From contig JBKBIT010000010.1 of NCBI GenBank assembly GCA_046297455.1, forward strand, positions 90,530 through 154,529: a stretch of 64,000 bases of DNA. Direction: 5' to 3'. Under the pieces are notes generated by a model that was not told the DNA's origin, ran no database searches, and worked only from the letters and a program-made list of their open reading frames with translations. Below are positions 15,487 through 23,849 of the stretch, in pieces. Numbering within the stretch: position 1 is the first letter of the stretch; each line of letters starts with the position of its first letter. The position numbers and the translations under genes are program-made. The stretch comes from ZYF759 sp046297455. Its GTDB lineage: Bacteria; Pseudomonadota; Alphaproteobacteria; Rhizobiales; Rhizobiaceae.

Positions 15487-16800
15487 CTAGAGCTGGCACT
15501 CCTCGTTCATCGGCCAGGGAGCATTGGCTTCCGCATATTTCGCTGCCTCGGCCTCCTCGAGCGGCGTGATGCGCTCGCGGTCGGCCTGCAAGAGGTCGGA
15601 AACACGGTTGAACCGCTCGCCGTCCCACTCGATGATCCAGCCACCACCATGGCCGGTGTGGTTGGCACAGGTGGTCTGGAAGGGCACGATCATGCCCGAC
15701 ATGCCGAGTTCTTCGAGGCGCTCTTCGCTGATGTCGAGGTTTTCAAGGCCCCAGCGCACCTGGGCAGGCGACACAACGGTCTCGTCGAACTCTTCCTGCG
15801 CTGCCCGGATGGCCTCTGCCAGCATCATCGACATGGTGATACCGCGCTGGTAGAAAACCCAGTCGATCTCGTTTTCGCCGATGCTCGACAGGCCTTTGTC
15901 GATCACGTGCTCGCGGATCTCCTGCATGACCGGTGCATCCGGCACCGGCACGTTCCACGAGATGGCGCGGTAGCCCGCTGCTGCCTCGCCGGCCTGCGCC
16001 AGATCGCCATCATGGCCCGACCACCAGATGCCGAAGAAGCGATCCATCGGGAAGCGCGTGCGCACGGCCTCGGTAACCGCGCCTGCATTCATCGCGCCCC
16101 AGCCCCACATGAACACGTAGTCGGGGCTTTCACGGCGGATCTGCAGCCACTGCGCGGACTGGTTCTGCATCTCGGTCACGCCGACCGGGATCGGCAGGAA
16201 GGTGAAGTTGTAGTCAGCCGCATAGTTCTCGAACAGCGGCACCGGCTCGCGCCCGTAGGGGGCGTCGAGATGCAGCAGCACGATCTTCTTGCCTTCGAGG
16301 CTCGACAGATCGCCGTCGGCGACGAAGTTGAGCAGCATCGAGGCGCCGTCCCAGTAGGAGGATGGCGGGTTGAAGGCCCATTTGAAGGTGCGGCCGTCGG
16401 CCATCGGCGAGAAGCCGTAGCCGGGCGCCAGGACCGGGATCTGGTCGACATTGGTACGCGGCAGCACCTGCAGGGTGATGCCGGTCGACCAGGGCTGCGT
16501 GACGATGGCGTTGGCGCGCGTTGCCTCGTAGCATTCCATGCCGCGCTCGGTGTTGTAGCCGGTCTCGCACTCGTCATAGTCGATGCGCACGCCGTTGATG
16601 CCGCCGTCGCGCTCGTTAAGGAGCGTCATGTAGTCCTTCTGCCCGTTCATCAGCGGCGTGCCGGTCGCTGCGAAGGGACCGGTCCGGTAGGACAGGTTGG
16701 GTACGTAGAGCGAATCCTGCGCCAGAAGATGCGGCGCGGTAAACGCCGCCGCGGCCAGCATTGCGGTCGTGGCGACCGCAGTCTTCATCAGTTTTCTCAT
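15487..16800 (-). CDS. Periplasmic substrate-binding protein of the liv-type transporter
   Basis: 437-residue Leu/Ile/Val-binding-protein-like (type I fold) solute receptor. It begins with a signal peptide (MRKLMKTAVATTAMLAAAAF, cleavage near LLAQD). Mature sequence features include YRTGPFAATGTPLMNGQKDY and a ligand-lobe segment IVLLHLDAPYGREPVP. This subfamily often accompanies acyl-CoA ligases, and its ligands may be aromatic or aliphatic acids rather than leucine. GGAGG lies just upstream of the ATG. It sits between livM and the YjbR-like gene. Confidence 0.88.
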   Translation of the reverse strand: MRKLMKTAVATTAMLAAAAFTAPHLLAQDSLYVPNLSYRTGPFAATGTPLMNGQKDYMTLLNERDGGINGVRIDYDECETGYNTERGMECYEATRANAIVTQPWSTGITLQVLPRTNVDQIPVLAPGYGFSPMADGRTFKWAFNPPSSYWDGASMLLNFVADGDLSSLEGKKIVLLHLDAPYGREPVPLFENYAADYNFTFLPIPVGVTEMQNQSAQWLQIRRESPDYVFMWGWGAMNAGAVTEAVRTRFPMDRFFGIWWSGHDGDLAQAGEAAAGYRAISWNVPVPDAPVMQEIREHVIDKGLSSIGENEIDWVFYQRGITMSMMLAEAIRAAQEEFDETVVSPAQVRWGLENLDISEERLEELGMSGMIVPFQTTCANHTGHGGGWIIEWDGERFNRVSDLLQADRERITPLEEAEAAKYAEANAPWPMNEECQL

Positions 16801-16891
16801 TTGTCTTCCTCCACTTGTCCGTTTCTCCGTTCGGGAAGGGGCGAACCGACCCCCGTCTCATTGGGCCCGATGGGGCCTGTTGCGGCCGTCC

Positions 16892-17968
16892 TCAGTGCGG
16901 GAACGGCCAGATGATGAGCTTCTCCCGGATGATCTGCCAGAAGCGGGCAAGCCCGTGCGGCTCGACGATCAGGAAGAAGATGATGAGTGCGCCGATGGTC
17001 ATGACGTTGATGTGCTCGACCGTGGACGAACTGATCGGCAGGCCCAGCGCACGCGGCACGATGTTGAGCAGCACCGGCAGCGCCACGATCAGGATGGCGC
17101 CCAGATAGTTGCCGAGGATCGAGCCGAGCCCGCCAATGATGGCAATGAACAGCACCCGGAAGGAGAGCTGCACGTCGAAGAGCTCCGCCTCGGCCGCGCC
17201 GCGCCACATGAACACGAACAGCGCGCCCGACACGCCCACGATATAGGATGACACGAAGAAGGCCATGAGCTTGGCCTTCATCAAATTGATGCCGACCAGT
17301 TCGGCCGCGATGTCCATGTCGCGCACCGACTTCCAGATGCGGCCGATACGGCCGCGGGTGACGTTGATGGCCAGGATGGTCATCAGCGTGACCACGCCGA
17401 GGACAAAATAATACTGGGTCATCGCGGTCGCGGTCGGGCCGGCGACGGTGATGCCGAACATCTGGATGTTCGGCACAAGGATCGCGCCGGAGGTGTGGTA
17501 GTTGTAGAGCCATCCCCATTTCTGGAACAGCCACACCAGGAAGAACTGCGCCGCGAGCGTGGCGATGGCGAGGTAGAAGCCCTTGATCCTGAGCGACGGC
17601 AGGCCGAAGGCCATACCGACCGTGGCCGAGAAGAAGCCCGAAAGCAGCACCGCCACCAGGATGTTCATCTCCGGGAAGATGGTCACCAACTTGAAGCAGG
17701 AATAGGCGCCCACACCCATGAAGGCGCCGGTGCCGAGCGAGAGCTGGCCGGCATAGCCCGTGAGGATGTTGAGGCCCATCGCCGCCAGCGCATAGATCAG
17801 CACCGGGATCAGCAATGCACGGAAGACGAAGTCGTTCGCCGTCATCGGGAAGACGACGAAGGCCATGATCAGGATGATGCCGAGAAGGAAGGCGTCCTGC
17901 CGCACCGGGAACAGCGCGTAGTCGGCCTGGTAACTGGTCTTGTATTGTCCGGCGACGCGGTAGAGCAT
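16892..17968 (-). CDS. livM: Liv-type ABC transporter permease LivM
   Basis: 358-residue inner-membrane permease with about eight to ten hydrophobic helices. The family loop IGRIWKSVRDMDIAAELVGI, the site where LivM couples to its ATPases, and GYAGQLSLGTGAFMGVGAYS near residue 90 are both clear. The N-terminal 28 residues are hydrophilic. It starts four bases after livH ends, so it is co-transcribed with livH. Confidence 0.93.
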   Translation of the reverse strand: MLYRVAGQYKTSYQADYALFPVRQDAFLLGIILIMAFVVFPMTANDFVFRALLIPVLIYALAAMGLNILTGYAGQLSLGTGAFMGVGAYSCFKLVTIFPEMNILVAVLLSGFFSATVGMAFGLPSLRIKGFYLAIATLAAQFFLVWLFQKWGWLYNYHTSGAILVPNIQMFGITVAGPTATAMTQYYFVLGVVTLMTILAINVTRGRIGRIWKSVRDMDIAAELVGINLMKAKLMAFFVSSYIVGVSGALFVFMWRGAAEAELFDVQLSFRVLFIAIIGGLGSILGNYLGAILIVALPVLLNIVPRALGLPISSSTVEHINVMTIGALIIFFLIVEPHGLARFWQIIREKLIIWPFPH

Positions 17969-17972
17969 GTCG

Positions 17973-18932
17973 TTACACCCGCTCGATGATGCGCTCGCCG
18001 AATAGGCCCTGCGGCCTGAACAGCAGCACGATAAGCGCGAAGACGAAGGCGAACCAGGTTTCGGTTCCGCCGCCCATCAGCGGCTGGCCCCAATAGATCT
18101 CGAACAGCTTTTCGAGCACGCCGATCATCAGCCCGCCGACAATGGCGCCGGCAACCGATTCCAGCCCGCCCAGAAGCAGCACGGGCAGCGCCTTGAGCGC
18201 GACGATCTCCAGCGCGAAGGAGACCCCTGCCCTGGCACCCCAGGCAATGCCGGTGACGAGCGCAATGATGCCGGCGATGAACCAGACCACGACCCAGATC
18301 ATGGAGAGCGAGATGCCGACCGACAGCGCGGCCTGGTGGTCGTCGCCGAGCGCGCGGATGGCGCGGCCGATCCGCGTCCGGTTGAGGAAGACGAGCAGGC
18401 TGGTGACCAGCACGATGGCAGCGACCAGGGCGGTCACATCCAGATGCTCGATGGCGACGAAACCGTCGAACGGCTCGAAGATCGTGCTGCCGGTCGGGAT
18501 GTAGAGTTCGCGCGTGATCATGCGCTTGGTCTCGCCACCGAAGATGGTCTCGCCGAAGCCGATCAGGAAAAGGGTGATGCCGATCGTGGCCATGAACAGG
18601 ATGATGTCGGGCTGGTTGACCAAGGGCCTCAGCACCAGCCGCTCGATCGCGACCGCCAGGAAGAACATGACGACCAGCGTCAGCGGCAGGGCCAGCAGCG
18701 CCGGCACGCCCATCTGGTAGAGCCCGACCAGGGTGAGCGCGGCAAACACCACCATGATGCCCTGGGCGAAGTTGAAGATGCGCGAGGATTTGTAGATCAG
18801 CACGAAGCCCAGCGCGATGAGGGCGTAGAGGGTGCCGGAGACCAGACCTTCCCAGACAACCTGGATCAGGAAGTCGGGCGCGGCGGCCATGTCCTGAAAC
18901 GGCGTTATGAATATCTGTCTTAGAAGGTCCAT
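17973..18932 (-). CDS. livH: Liv-type ABC transporter permease LivH
   Basis: 319-residue permease partner of LivM. The hallmark segments are VSGTLYALIALGFVLIYKSS and RIFNFAQGIMVVFAA at the N-terminus, and TRIGRAIRALGDDHQAALSVGI as the cytoplasmic coupling loop. The C-terminus ends VLLFRPQGLFGERIIERV, typical of LivH. Located downstream of the 47-codon DUF3096 gene. ATG at 18932 has CCGGAG immediately upstream with short spacing. Confidence 0.93.
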   Translation of the reverse strand: MDLLRQIFITPFQDMAAAPDFLIQVVWEGLVSGTLYALIALGFVLIYKSSRIFNFAQGIMVVFAALTLVGLYQMGVPALLALPLTLVVMFFLAVAIERLVLRPLVNQPDIILFMATIGITLFLIGFGETIFGGETKRMITRELYIPTGSTIFEPFDGFVAIEHLDVTALVAAIVLVTSLLVFLNRTRIGRAIRALGDDHQAALSVGISLSMIWVVVWFIAGIIALVTGIAWGARAGVSFALEIVALKALPVLLLGGLESVAGAIVGGLMIGVLEKLFEIYWGQPLMGGGTETWFAFVFALIVLLFRPQGLFGERIIERV

Positions 18933-18981
18933 TCTCCGGCATCCTCCCTCTCGCGCGTTCCCCTCGCGCTGTTGTCTTTCG

Positions 18982-19125
18982 TCAGCCCAGGAACTGGGGG
19001 AACAGGCCGATCAGCCCGATGATGATCAGGTAGATGGCCACGATGTAGTTGAGCAGTCTGGGTGCGATCAGGATTACGATCCCCGCGACCAGGGCAATCA
19101 GGGGTGTGAGCGGCAGGTCTGGCAT
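18982..19125 (-). CDS. Small DUF3096-type membrane protein, 47 aa
   Basis: A 47-codon gene between livG and livH. The product starts MPDLPLTPLIALVAGIVIL, continues with APRLLNYIVAIYLIIIGLIG and ends LFPQFLG, giving two short hydrophobic segments joined by PRLLNY. This is the pattern of the DUF3096 family of tiny membrane proteins. AAAGGAAAAGC precedes the ATG at 19125. Its place inside the operon suggests a role with this transporter, perhaps as an accessory membrane peptide, but no function is known. Automatic annotation easily misses it. Confidence 0.82.
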   Translation of the reverse strand: MPDLPLTPLIALVAGIVILIAPRLLNYIVAIYLIIIGLIGLFPQFLG

Positions 19126-19146
19126 TGCTTTTCCTTTCAATCATGG

Positions 19147-19974
19147 TCAGTGCGCAACGCCGAGATATGCGTCGATGACAGCCTGGTCGTTCTTGACCTC
19201 GTCTGGCGTTCCGTCGGCAATCTTCTTGCCGTAATCGAGAACGACGACGCGGTCGGAAAGGTCCATGACGACGCCCATGTCGTGTTCGATCAGCGCGATG
19301 GTGGTGCCGCGCTGCTGGTTCACGTCGAGGATGAAGCGGCTCATGTCCTCCTTCTCCTCCAGATTCATGCCGGCCATCGGCTCGTCGAGCAGCAGCAGCG
19401 ACGGCTCCATGGCCAGCGCGCGGCCAAGCTCGACCCGCTTCTGCAAGCCGTAGGGCAGCCGCCCGACCGGCGTGCGGCGGATATGCTCGATCTCGAGGAA
19501 GTCGATGATCTCCTCGACCTTCTCGCGATGGGCGATCTCTTCCTTCAGAGCCGGGCCATGCCACAGCATCTGCCAGAAGATGTTCCGGTGCATCATCACG
19601 GAGCGGCCGGCCATGATGTTTTCCAGCGTCGTCATGCCCTTGAAGAGCGCGACGTTCTGGAAGGTGCGGGCAATGCCCTGGCGCACCGCGTGGTGCGGGC
19701 GCATCGCGCGCCGCTCCTCGCCGCGAAAGACGATGCTGCCCTCCTGCGGCGTGTAGAAGCCGTTGATGACGTTCAGCATCGAGGTCTTGCCGGCCCCGTT
19801 GGGGCCGATGATGGCACGGATCTCGCCCTTCCTGACGTCGAAGGAAATGTCGGTGATCGCCTTCACCCCGCCGAAGCGCAGCGAGACATTCTTCACCTCC
19901 ATCAGCGTGTCGCCCTTGGCGATGCCGTCATCCATCGCGGCGGCCATGGCATGGGGCTGTGCGCGCACGTTCAT
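19147..19974 (-). CDS. livG: Branched-chain amino acid-type ABC transporter ATPase LivG
   Basis: 275-residue ABC ATPase of the LivG branch. Walker A is GPNGAGKT at residues 57-64, the degenerate signature is LPYGLQKRVELGRALA and Walker B is LLLLDEPMAGM; the FGGVKAITDISFDV opening is typical. The N-terminal about 24 residues before LMEVKNVSLRF are extra. Its start overlaps the stop of the acyl-CoA ligase gene by four bases (ATGA), so the ligase and transporter are translationally coupled. Confidence 0.93.
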   Translation of the reverse strand: MNVRAQPHAMAAAMDDGIAKGDTLMEVKNVSLRFGGVKAITDISFDVRKGEIRAIIGPNGAGKTSMLNVINGFYTPQEGSIVFRGEERRAMRPHHAVRQGIARTFQNVALFKGMTTLENIMAGRSVMMHRNIFWQMLWHGPALKEEIAHREKVEEIIDFLEIEHIRRTPVGRLPYGLQKRVELGRALAMEPSLLLLDEPMAGMNLEEKEDMSRFILDVNQQRGTTIALIEHDMGVVMDLSDRVVVLDYGKKIADGTPDEVKNDQAVIDAYLGVAH

Positions 19975-21950
19975 TCGGCCGCCTCCCGAACCGGTTGCGC
20001 CGCCTCGTAGTCGAAGGTGGTGGCGTCGACGATCTTGACCGTGGCGCTGATTCGACCCTTGCGCCCGTCCTCGTAGGTCACCTCGGTGGAAACATATTTC
20101 TCGTTCGAGCCGTCATAAAGCGCCTCGATCAGCTCGCCGTAGCGTTCGGCGATGTAGGAGCGCCGCACCTTCTGGGTGCGAGTCAGTTCGCCGTCGTCGG
20201 CATCCAGTTCCTTGTGCAGGATCAGGAACCGATGGACCTGCGAGGCGGCCATCATCGGTTCCGTGGCGAGACGCCGGTTGGTCTCGTCGACATCGGCGGC
20301 GATCAGCTTGCGCACATCGGGATGCTGGGCGAGTTCCTGGTAGGAACCGTAGGCGATGTTGTGCCGTTCGGCCCAGTTGCCGACCGCCTGCAGGTCGATG
20401 TTGAGGAAAACGGCGCAATAGTCCCTGCCATCGCCGAAGGCGACCGCTTCCTTGATGTTGGGGAAGAATTTCAGCTTGTTTTCTATATATTTGGGTGCAA
20501 ACAGCGCGCCCGAGGCGAGCTTGCCGACATCCTTGGCGCGATCGATGATCTTGAGCTGGCCGTCGGTGTCGAAGAAGCCGGCATCGCCCGTCTTCACGTA
20601 GCCATCCGGCGTCATCGTCTCGGCGGTTTTTTCCTCTTCCTTGTAGTAGCCGCAGAACATGCCCGGAGAGCGGAACTGGACCTCGCCATGCTCGTCGATG
20701 CGGATATCGACATTGGGCGCGGGCGGGCCGACCGTATCCGCCCTCACCTGGCCATCCTTCTGGACGGTTACATAGAGGAACGCCTCGGTCTGGCCGTAGA
20801 GCTGCTTGAGATTGATGCCGAGCGACCGGAAGAAGGAGAACAGGTCCGCGCCGATGGCCTCGCCCGCGGTATAGGCGACGCGGATCTTCGACAGGCCGAG
20901 CACGTTCTTCAGCGGGCCGTAGACCAGCGCCTCGCCCAGCGCATAGTTCAGGCGCGCAAAAAGCGGCACCGGGCGCTTTTCCAGGATCGCCTCGCCGTGG
21001 CGACGCGCGACGTCGATATAGTAGTCGAACATCCTGCGCTTCAGCCGCCCGGCATCCTCCATGCGGATGGTGACCTGGGTCAAAAGTCCCTCGAAAACAC
21101 GTGGCGGGGCGAAATAGAAGCTCGGCGCGATCTCGCGCAGATCCTGCGAGACCGTCTCCTGGCTTTCAGGGCAGTTCATGCAGAAGCCGGAAACATAGCC
21201 CTGTGCATAGTTCAGATAGTGGTCGCCGACCCAGGCCAGCGGCAGATAGGCCAGCACGCTGTCGTTTTCGGTGACGCGGTCGAACGCGACCGTATCGACA
21301 GCGGCCTGCACCGCCGCGCCGGCCTTGATCATCACGCCCTTGGAACGGCCCGTGGTGCCGGAAGTGTAGAGCATGATGGAGATGTCGTCTCCGCTGCCTG
21401 CGGCGATGCCCGCTTCCCATTGTGCCGCCAGACCAGGATCGGCAGCGAGTGCGGCCCGGCCGGCCTCCTGCAGGACGGCGAAGTCGTGCAGACCGGTATG
21501 GTCGTAATCGCGCATGCCGCGCGGCTCGTCATAGATGACCTGTTCGAGCGAAGGGATCTTTTCGCCAAAGGAGCGGACCTTGTCGACCTGTTCCTGGTCC
21601 TGCACCACCGCGAAGCGGACACCGGCATGGTCCAGCACATAGGCCATCTCCTCGGCCACCGCGTCGGCATAGACCGGCACCGGGACACCCCCGAGCGACT
21701 GGACGGCGGCAAATGTCCAGTAGAGCCGCGGCCTGTTGCCCCCGACAACGGCCACCTTATCGCCCCGTGAAAAACCAAGCCCGCGTAGACCCAGCGCGAA
21801 CGCGCGAACCTCGTCGAACTGCTCGGCCCAGGTCCAGCTCTGCCAGATGCCGAATTCCTTGTGGCGCATGGCGGGGCGATCCGCGAACCGCCGTGCGTTC
21901 AGCGCAAGGAACTTCGGAAATGTATCAAGAACGGTGTCAGCTCTCGCCAA
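19971..21950 (-). CDS. AMP-dependent acyl-CoA ligase heading the liv-type operon
   Basis: About 660-residue adenylate-forming enzyme of the long-chain acyl-CoA synthetase type. It shows the ATP-binding P-loop MLYTSGTTGRSKGV, the motif YGQTEAFLY and the hinge region VKTGDAGFFDTDGQLKIID. It would activate a carboxylic acid imported by the co-encoded transporter to its CoA thioester (vectorial acylation); the substrate could be a fatty, aromatic or dicarboxylic acid. No ATG lies near the N-terminus. TTG at 21950 is preferred because GGAGGGAGG lies eight bases upstream; TTG at 21998 is the longer alternative. First gene of the operon. Confidence 0.88.
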   Translation of the reverse strand: MARADTVLDTFPKFLALNARRFADRPAMRHKEFGIWQSWTWAEQFDEVRAFALGLRGLGFSRGDKVAVVGGNRPRLYWTFAAVQSLGGVPVPVYADAVAEEMAYVLDHAGVRFAVVQDQEQVDKVRSFGEKIPSLEQVIYDEPRGMRDYDHTGLHDFAVLQEAGRAALAADPGLAAQWEAGIAAGSGDDISIMLYTSGTTGRSKGVMIKAGAAVQAAVDTVAFDRVTENDSVLAYLPLAWVGDHYLNYAQGYVSGFCMNCPESQETVSQDLREIAPSFYFAPPRVFEGLLTQVTIRMEDAGRLKRRMFDYYIDVARRHGEAILEKRPVPLFARLNYALGEALVYGPLKNVLGLSKIRVAYTAGEAIGADLFSFFRSLGINLKQLYGQTEAFLYVTVQKDGQVRADTVGPPAPNVDIRIDEHGEVQFRSPGMFCGYYKEEEKTAETMTPDGYVKTGDAGFFDTDGQLKIIDRAKDVGKLASGALFAPKYIENKLKFFPNIKEAVAFGDGRDYCAVFLNIDLQAVGNWAERHNIAYGSYQELAQHPDVRKLIAADVDETNRRLATEPMMAASQVHRFLILHKELDADDGELTRTQKVRRSYIAERYGELIEALYDGSNEKYVSTEVTYEDGRKGRISATVKIVDATTFDYEAAQPVREAAE

Positions 21951-22027
21951 ACCCGCAACCTCCCTCCGGGCATCAAAGGCTCGCCCAGACTCCTCCAATG
22001 AAACCGTTGTCCGGCTTCTTCTTTATG

Positions 22028-22045
22028 TTTCACGATTTTTCACGA
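22028..22045. promoter_or_regulatory. Phased direct repeats upstream of the ligase/liv operon
   Basis: TTTCACGA occurs at 22028-22035 and again at 22038-22045, ten bases apart, i.e. one helical turn. They lie 78-95 bases upstream of the preferred ligase start, in the 180-base gap after the Crp/Fnr gene. The second copy, with its flank, also reads as the imperfect palindrome TTTTTCACGAAAAA. This is a good candidate for a regulator site controlling the operon; the regulator is unknown. Confidence 0.4.
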
Positions 22046-22178
22046 AAAAGGCCCCGCGATCAACAAGCTGCTTGACAGACACGGGCGCAGATTGTTGGTT
22101 TGGTGAGGGCCTGTGCATATTCGCCGGACCACACTCCCCAAAACCAGAAAAAAACTTACGCGCGCCAAGGTTGCGCGC

Positions 22179-22853
22179 TCAGGCCTCGTAGGTCATCAGC
22201 GCCGCGGGATCGAGCGCGACGATGCGCTCATGCTCGACGCGAATGAGGCCCTCTTCCTCAAGGCTGCGCAGGCTCTTGTTGACGCTCTGCCGGGATAATC
22301 CCGCAAGCAGCGCCAGTTCTTCCTGACTGATCTCGATTTCGGATCGGACGCCTGGATAGAGCACGGGGTTGAAGAACCAGGACAGATTGCGTGCCACCCT
22401 CTCCTTGGGCGTCAGGATGCGGTCATATTCGATGGTGGCGATGAACTGGCCCATGCGCTCGTTGAGCTGACGCACCAGGAAGCGGTTGAAGCCGACGCTG
22501 TTTTCGAAGAGCCACATGAAGGTGGCGCGCGGCATCATGGCCAGCCGGGTCTCGCGCAAGGCGACAATGTCGTATCGTCGCGGCTCGTCCTTGAGCACCG
22601 AGCCCTCGCCAAACCAGCTGCCGGCAGCGGTGCCGGCGAAGGTCATGGCCTTGCCTTCACGGGAGATGGCGCTGATCTTGGCGATGCCGGAGATGACGCC
22701 GGTCCAGTAGGGCAGCCGGTCGCCGCGATGGCAGATGTAGGCACCCTTGCCAAAGCTCCTCTCGACCAGGCCGCGCCTTGCCCTGTCAAGTTCGTCTGGC
22801 GTCAGTTCGCCGGCCCAGATCGCCTCGGCCGCAATATCCTGTTTCTCGCGCAT
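22179..22853 (-). CDS. Crp/Fnr-family transcriptional regulator
   Basis: 224-residue regulator with an N-terminal cyclic-nucleotide-binding-like beta barrel (about residues 25-130, with GSWFGEGSVLKDEPRRYD) and a C-terminal winged helix (EISQEELALLAGLSRQSVNK). The FNR-type N-terminal cysteine cluster is absent, so it is not an oxygen-sensing FNR. The effector cannot be deduced. It precedes the acyl-CoA ligase/liv operon on the same strand with a 180-base gap, so it could regulate or be co-transcribed with it. Confidence 0.88.
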   Translation of the reverse strand: MREKQDIAAEAIWAGELTPDELDRARRGLVERSFGKGAYICHRGDRLPYWTGVISGIAKISAISREGKAMTFAGTAAGSWFGEGSVLKDEPRRYDIVALRETRLAMMPRATFMWLFENSVGFNRFLVRQLNERMGQFIATIEYDRILTPKERVARNLSWFFNPVLYPGVRSEIEISQEELALLAGLSRQSVNKSLRSLEEEGLIRVEHERIVALDPAALMTYEA

Positions 22854-22952
22854 CGCTCACCGGATAGGCGGGGTCGCTCGATCCCCGCCCCTGCCCCGCT
22901 TATGGACGCAAGGGCGCGCCAAGACAAGGCAAACAGGTGCGGCCAAAACGGC

Positions 22953-23735
22953 TCAGGCGGCAAGCCCGGTATAGTGGGCCGTCGGCAGCACCGTCAGCGG
23001 CGCCGGTTCGCCCATCCGCGGCGATGCGAACAGCAGCCGCCGTTCCATCGCGGTGGAGCGGAAGAACGGGAAGCGGCGCACGATGCCGGCAAGCTCCCGG
23101 GGCACATTCGAATTGTAGAGCATCACCGGAACGGTGAAGGGCGGATAGGTGCGCGGCTCACCGACCTGTTCCTGCCGGAAGACCCGCTTGTAGAAGGACG
23201 TGTGCTCGCGCCTGATGAGATTGATGCAGCCTGCGGTCTCGAAATGATGGCTGGCGATGAGGGCCAGGCGAAGCGTCACGTAGGGCAGAACCTTGTGAAT
23301 GCGGGTCAGCCCCGGGTCGGCGGCGAGCTGGCTGGGGTTGATGAAGGTCTCGCCCTGTTCCAGCCTCGGCTGCAGCACATCACCAAAGACCTGCATGACG
23401 GGTGCCTCGGGATGCTCCAGCGTCAGATGATGCAACCGCACCGTGCTGACCAGTTCCCCATCCACGAACACGCCGAAACAATAGCTGTTGGGCAACTCGT
23501 CCATCGAATCGGACAACGCCTGGTCAGGCAAGTCCCCTACGAAACCGTGGGTATGGTAAGCCTTGTAGCGCAGCCGGCAGATGTCTTCGAAGTCCTCGCC
23601 GGTATCGCAGCGACGATACTCGGTTCTTTCCAGCACCGCCTGAACGGCGCGCACGAAGCTGTTCTGCTCGACGGGGATTTCGATCTTCGGGCTGGAGACG
23701 TCCGTCTGCCCTTCGCCATGGTCTCTCGGGCTCAT
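22953..23735 (-). CDS. FeeM-like N-acyl amino acid synthase (GNAT fold)
   Basis: 260-residue protein of the N-acyl amino acid synthase / LuxI-related GNAT superfamily, as seen in exosortase-associated acyltransferases and FeeM. The N-terminal core has YRRCDTGEDFEDICRLRYKAY, the characteristic RLRYKAY motif, followed by CFGVFVDGELVSTVRLHHL and FINPSQLAADPGL. Members transfer an acyl chain from acyl-ACP to an amino acid or amine. The start at 23735 has GGGAG seven bases upstream. CtrA-like sites lie 50-95 bases upstream. No exosortase genes are visible nearby. Confidence 0.75.
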   Translation of the reverse strand: MSPRDHGEGQTDVSSPKIEIPVEQNSFVRAVQAVLERTEYRRCDTGEDFEDICRLRYKAYHTHGFVGDLPDQALSDSMDELPNSYCFGVFVDGELVSTVRLHHLTLEHPEAPVMQVFGDVLQPRLEQGETFINPSQLAADPGLTRIHKVLPYVTLRLALIASHHFETAGCINLIRREHTSFYKRVFRQEQVGEPRTYPPFTVPVMLYNSNVPRELAGIVRRFPFFRSTAMERRLLFASPRMGEPAPLTVLPTAHYTGLAA

Positions 23736-23783
23736 CCGCATACTCCCACTCTCCATGAGTGAAGGATAGCGACGCCCCAAAAC

Positions 23784-23828
23784 TTAGCAAACGATTAAAA
23801 TGCCGTAGAACGATTAACCTGATGTTAA
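23784..23828. promoter_or_regulatory. Two CtrA-like binding sites upstream of the N-acyltransferase gene
   Basis: TTAACCTGATGTTAA at 23814-23828 is an exact TTAA-N7-TTAA CtrA site (followed by CCTTAA), and TTAGCAAACGATTAA at 23784-23798 is a one-mismatch copy (TTAG-N7-TTAA). Both lie in an AT-rich 114-base gap within GC-rich DNA, 49-93 bases upstream of the acyltransferase start. CtrA is the cell-cycle master regulator of Hyphomicrobiales and Caulobacter. Function here is inferred from motif and position. Confidence 0.55.
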
Positions 23829-23849
23829 CCTTAATGATTGGCCGCCCCA

